The notes below the pieces were generated by a model, which saw nothing but the letters and a program-made list of their open reading frames with translations, was not told the origin of the DNA and did no database searches. Below, piece by piece: positions 5,523 to 5,958 of a DNA stretch of 5,958 nt; positions within the stretch are counted from its first letter, which is position 1, and every line of letters starts with the position of its first letter. The position numbers were made by a program, and so were the translations under genes. Source of the stretch: Gammaproteobacteria bacterium (GTDB taxonomy: Bacteria > Pseudomonadota > Gammaproteobacteria > GCA-001735895); contig JAPUFZ010000179.1 in the NCBI GenBank assembly GCA_027293245.1, positions 1 to 5,958 of the forward strand. Direction: 5' to 3'.

Positions 5523-5622
5523 AGCGGCGCGCCAGATCAAGAACCGACTGGCGCAGTACGTCGCCGACTAGTTCGGCGCCGATCCCGCCGAGATCGAATT
5601 TGCCATTGGTGAAGCCGGTTTA
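5523..5622 (+). pseudogene. GC-rich unidentified gene remnant
   Basis: Read on the plus strand, this stretch gives RQIKNRLAQYVAD, a TAG stop (about 5568), then FGADPAEIEFAIGEAG. It reads like a genuine amphipathic protein segment broken by one nonsense codon. Of bases 5521-5610, 55 of 90 are G or C, against 16 of 50 in the preceding 50 bases, so it is compositionally foreign. On the other strand it supplies the arginine-rich, non-homologous tail of membrane-protein copy 2. I do not recognise the parent family. Confidence 0.4.
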
Positions 5623-5958
5623 AGACGGTACGTGTGATCCATAACATAACTGATCCATAGAATACAATAACATAGCCCAGTAATTCGACACCTTCCTGAA
5701 TAATGGCCTTATAACCAGTCATATAATTATCCGCCATTACTACCCTCCAGATAATACCAGAGCCAAAAATCCTACTAAAAAAGATAACAATCATGAGCCC
5801 GATAGTGATATAGACGAATGGGGACGTCTGAAAGTAATGAACCAGAGGCCCGGAAACAGTCCCCGGGGATTTACGTGCATAAATCAGAGTTATTAAGGTA
5901 ACCACAATCGCAGGATAAACCCAAAATCCGTGTTTAATCTCATCAAAAAATCCATCGA
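5537..5958 (-). CDS. Multi-pass membrane protein, copy 2 (partial at window edge)
   Basis: The frame is open to the window edge, so the true start lies outside; the GTG at 5905 is not the start. Visible sequence begins DGFFDEIKHGFWVYPAIVV. It has a helix around YPAIVVTLITLIY, a second around FVYITIGLMIVIFF ending in SRIFG, a loop with W...DNY...QEGVE, and a third around LLGYVIVFYGSVMLWI. The block 5803-5636 aligns without gaps to membrane-protein copy 1, with 20 identities in 56 positions. It also keeps a HGFW-containing segment that copy 1 lacks. Family-like sequence ends near 5615-5630. The last 25-30 residues are Arg-rich and are the antisense of a GC-rich foreign remnant, so the native C-terminus has probably been replaced. 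The protein would sit in the inner membrane. I know no function for the family. Confidence 0.68.
   Translation of the reverse strand, partial: DGFFDEIKHGFWVYPAIVVTLITLIYARKSPGTVSGPLVHYFQTSPFVYITIGLMIVIFFSRIFGSGIIWRVVMADNYMTGYKAIIQEGVELLGYVIVFYGSVMLWITRTVLNRLHQWQIRSRRDRRRTSRRRTAPVGS

Overview
The window looks like an accessory, recombination-scarred stretch of a proteobacterial chromosome, most likely gammaproteobacterial. This rests on the style of the IS91-family transposase, the glutathione S-transferase and the integrase fragment, not on a marker gene. Base composition is patchy: most intergenic DNA is AT-rich, while the GST gene and a roughly 90-base island near 5521-5610 (55 of 90 bases G or C) are GC-rich. 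Only two or three genes look whole; most of the rest are fragments joined at abrupt junctions.

Layout. 1-434: AT-rich DNA with no gene I can support. 435-743 (minus): small acidic hypothetical protein whose reading frame seems to have lost its original start. 824-1678 (plus): PAP2-type phosphatase with a lipoprotein-like N-terminus and all three catalytic motifs. A hairpin (1679-1698) separates it from a convergent, frameshifted membrane-protein gene (2287-1701, minus). 2290-2565: non-coding, with a strong hairpin (2491-2528) at the 3' side of the transposase. 2566-4044 (minus): complete IS91-family HUH transposase. Upstream of it lie the last residues of a tyrosine recombinase (about 4132-4236), fused directly to the reverse strand of the first 43 codons of a 2-oxoglutarate/Fe(II) oxygenase (4237-4365, minus). 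4445-5206 (plus): GST whose C-terminal end runs into foreign DNA. That DNA reads, in another frame, as the C-terminal end of an FG-GAP-like protein (about 5082-5357). 5358-5635: short repeats, a small hairpin and a GC-rich gene remnant. 5636-5958 (minus, leaves the window): a second member of the same membrane-protein family as 1701-2287.

How the parts relate. No operon or multi-gene system can be reconstructed. The best explanation is repeated insertion, deletion and end-joining around a rolling-circle IS91-type element, which in this family can mobilise neighbouring DNA. The most interesting biology is the uncharacterised multi-pass membrane family. It is present twice on the same strand and shares the block FSRIFG...W...DNY...E..E..GY (20 identities in 56 gapless positions by hand). 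One copy is decayed and the other is clipped by the window edge and by a foreign 3' end.
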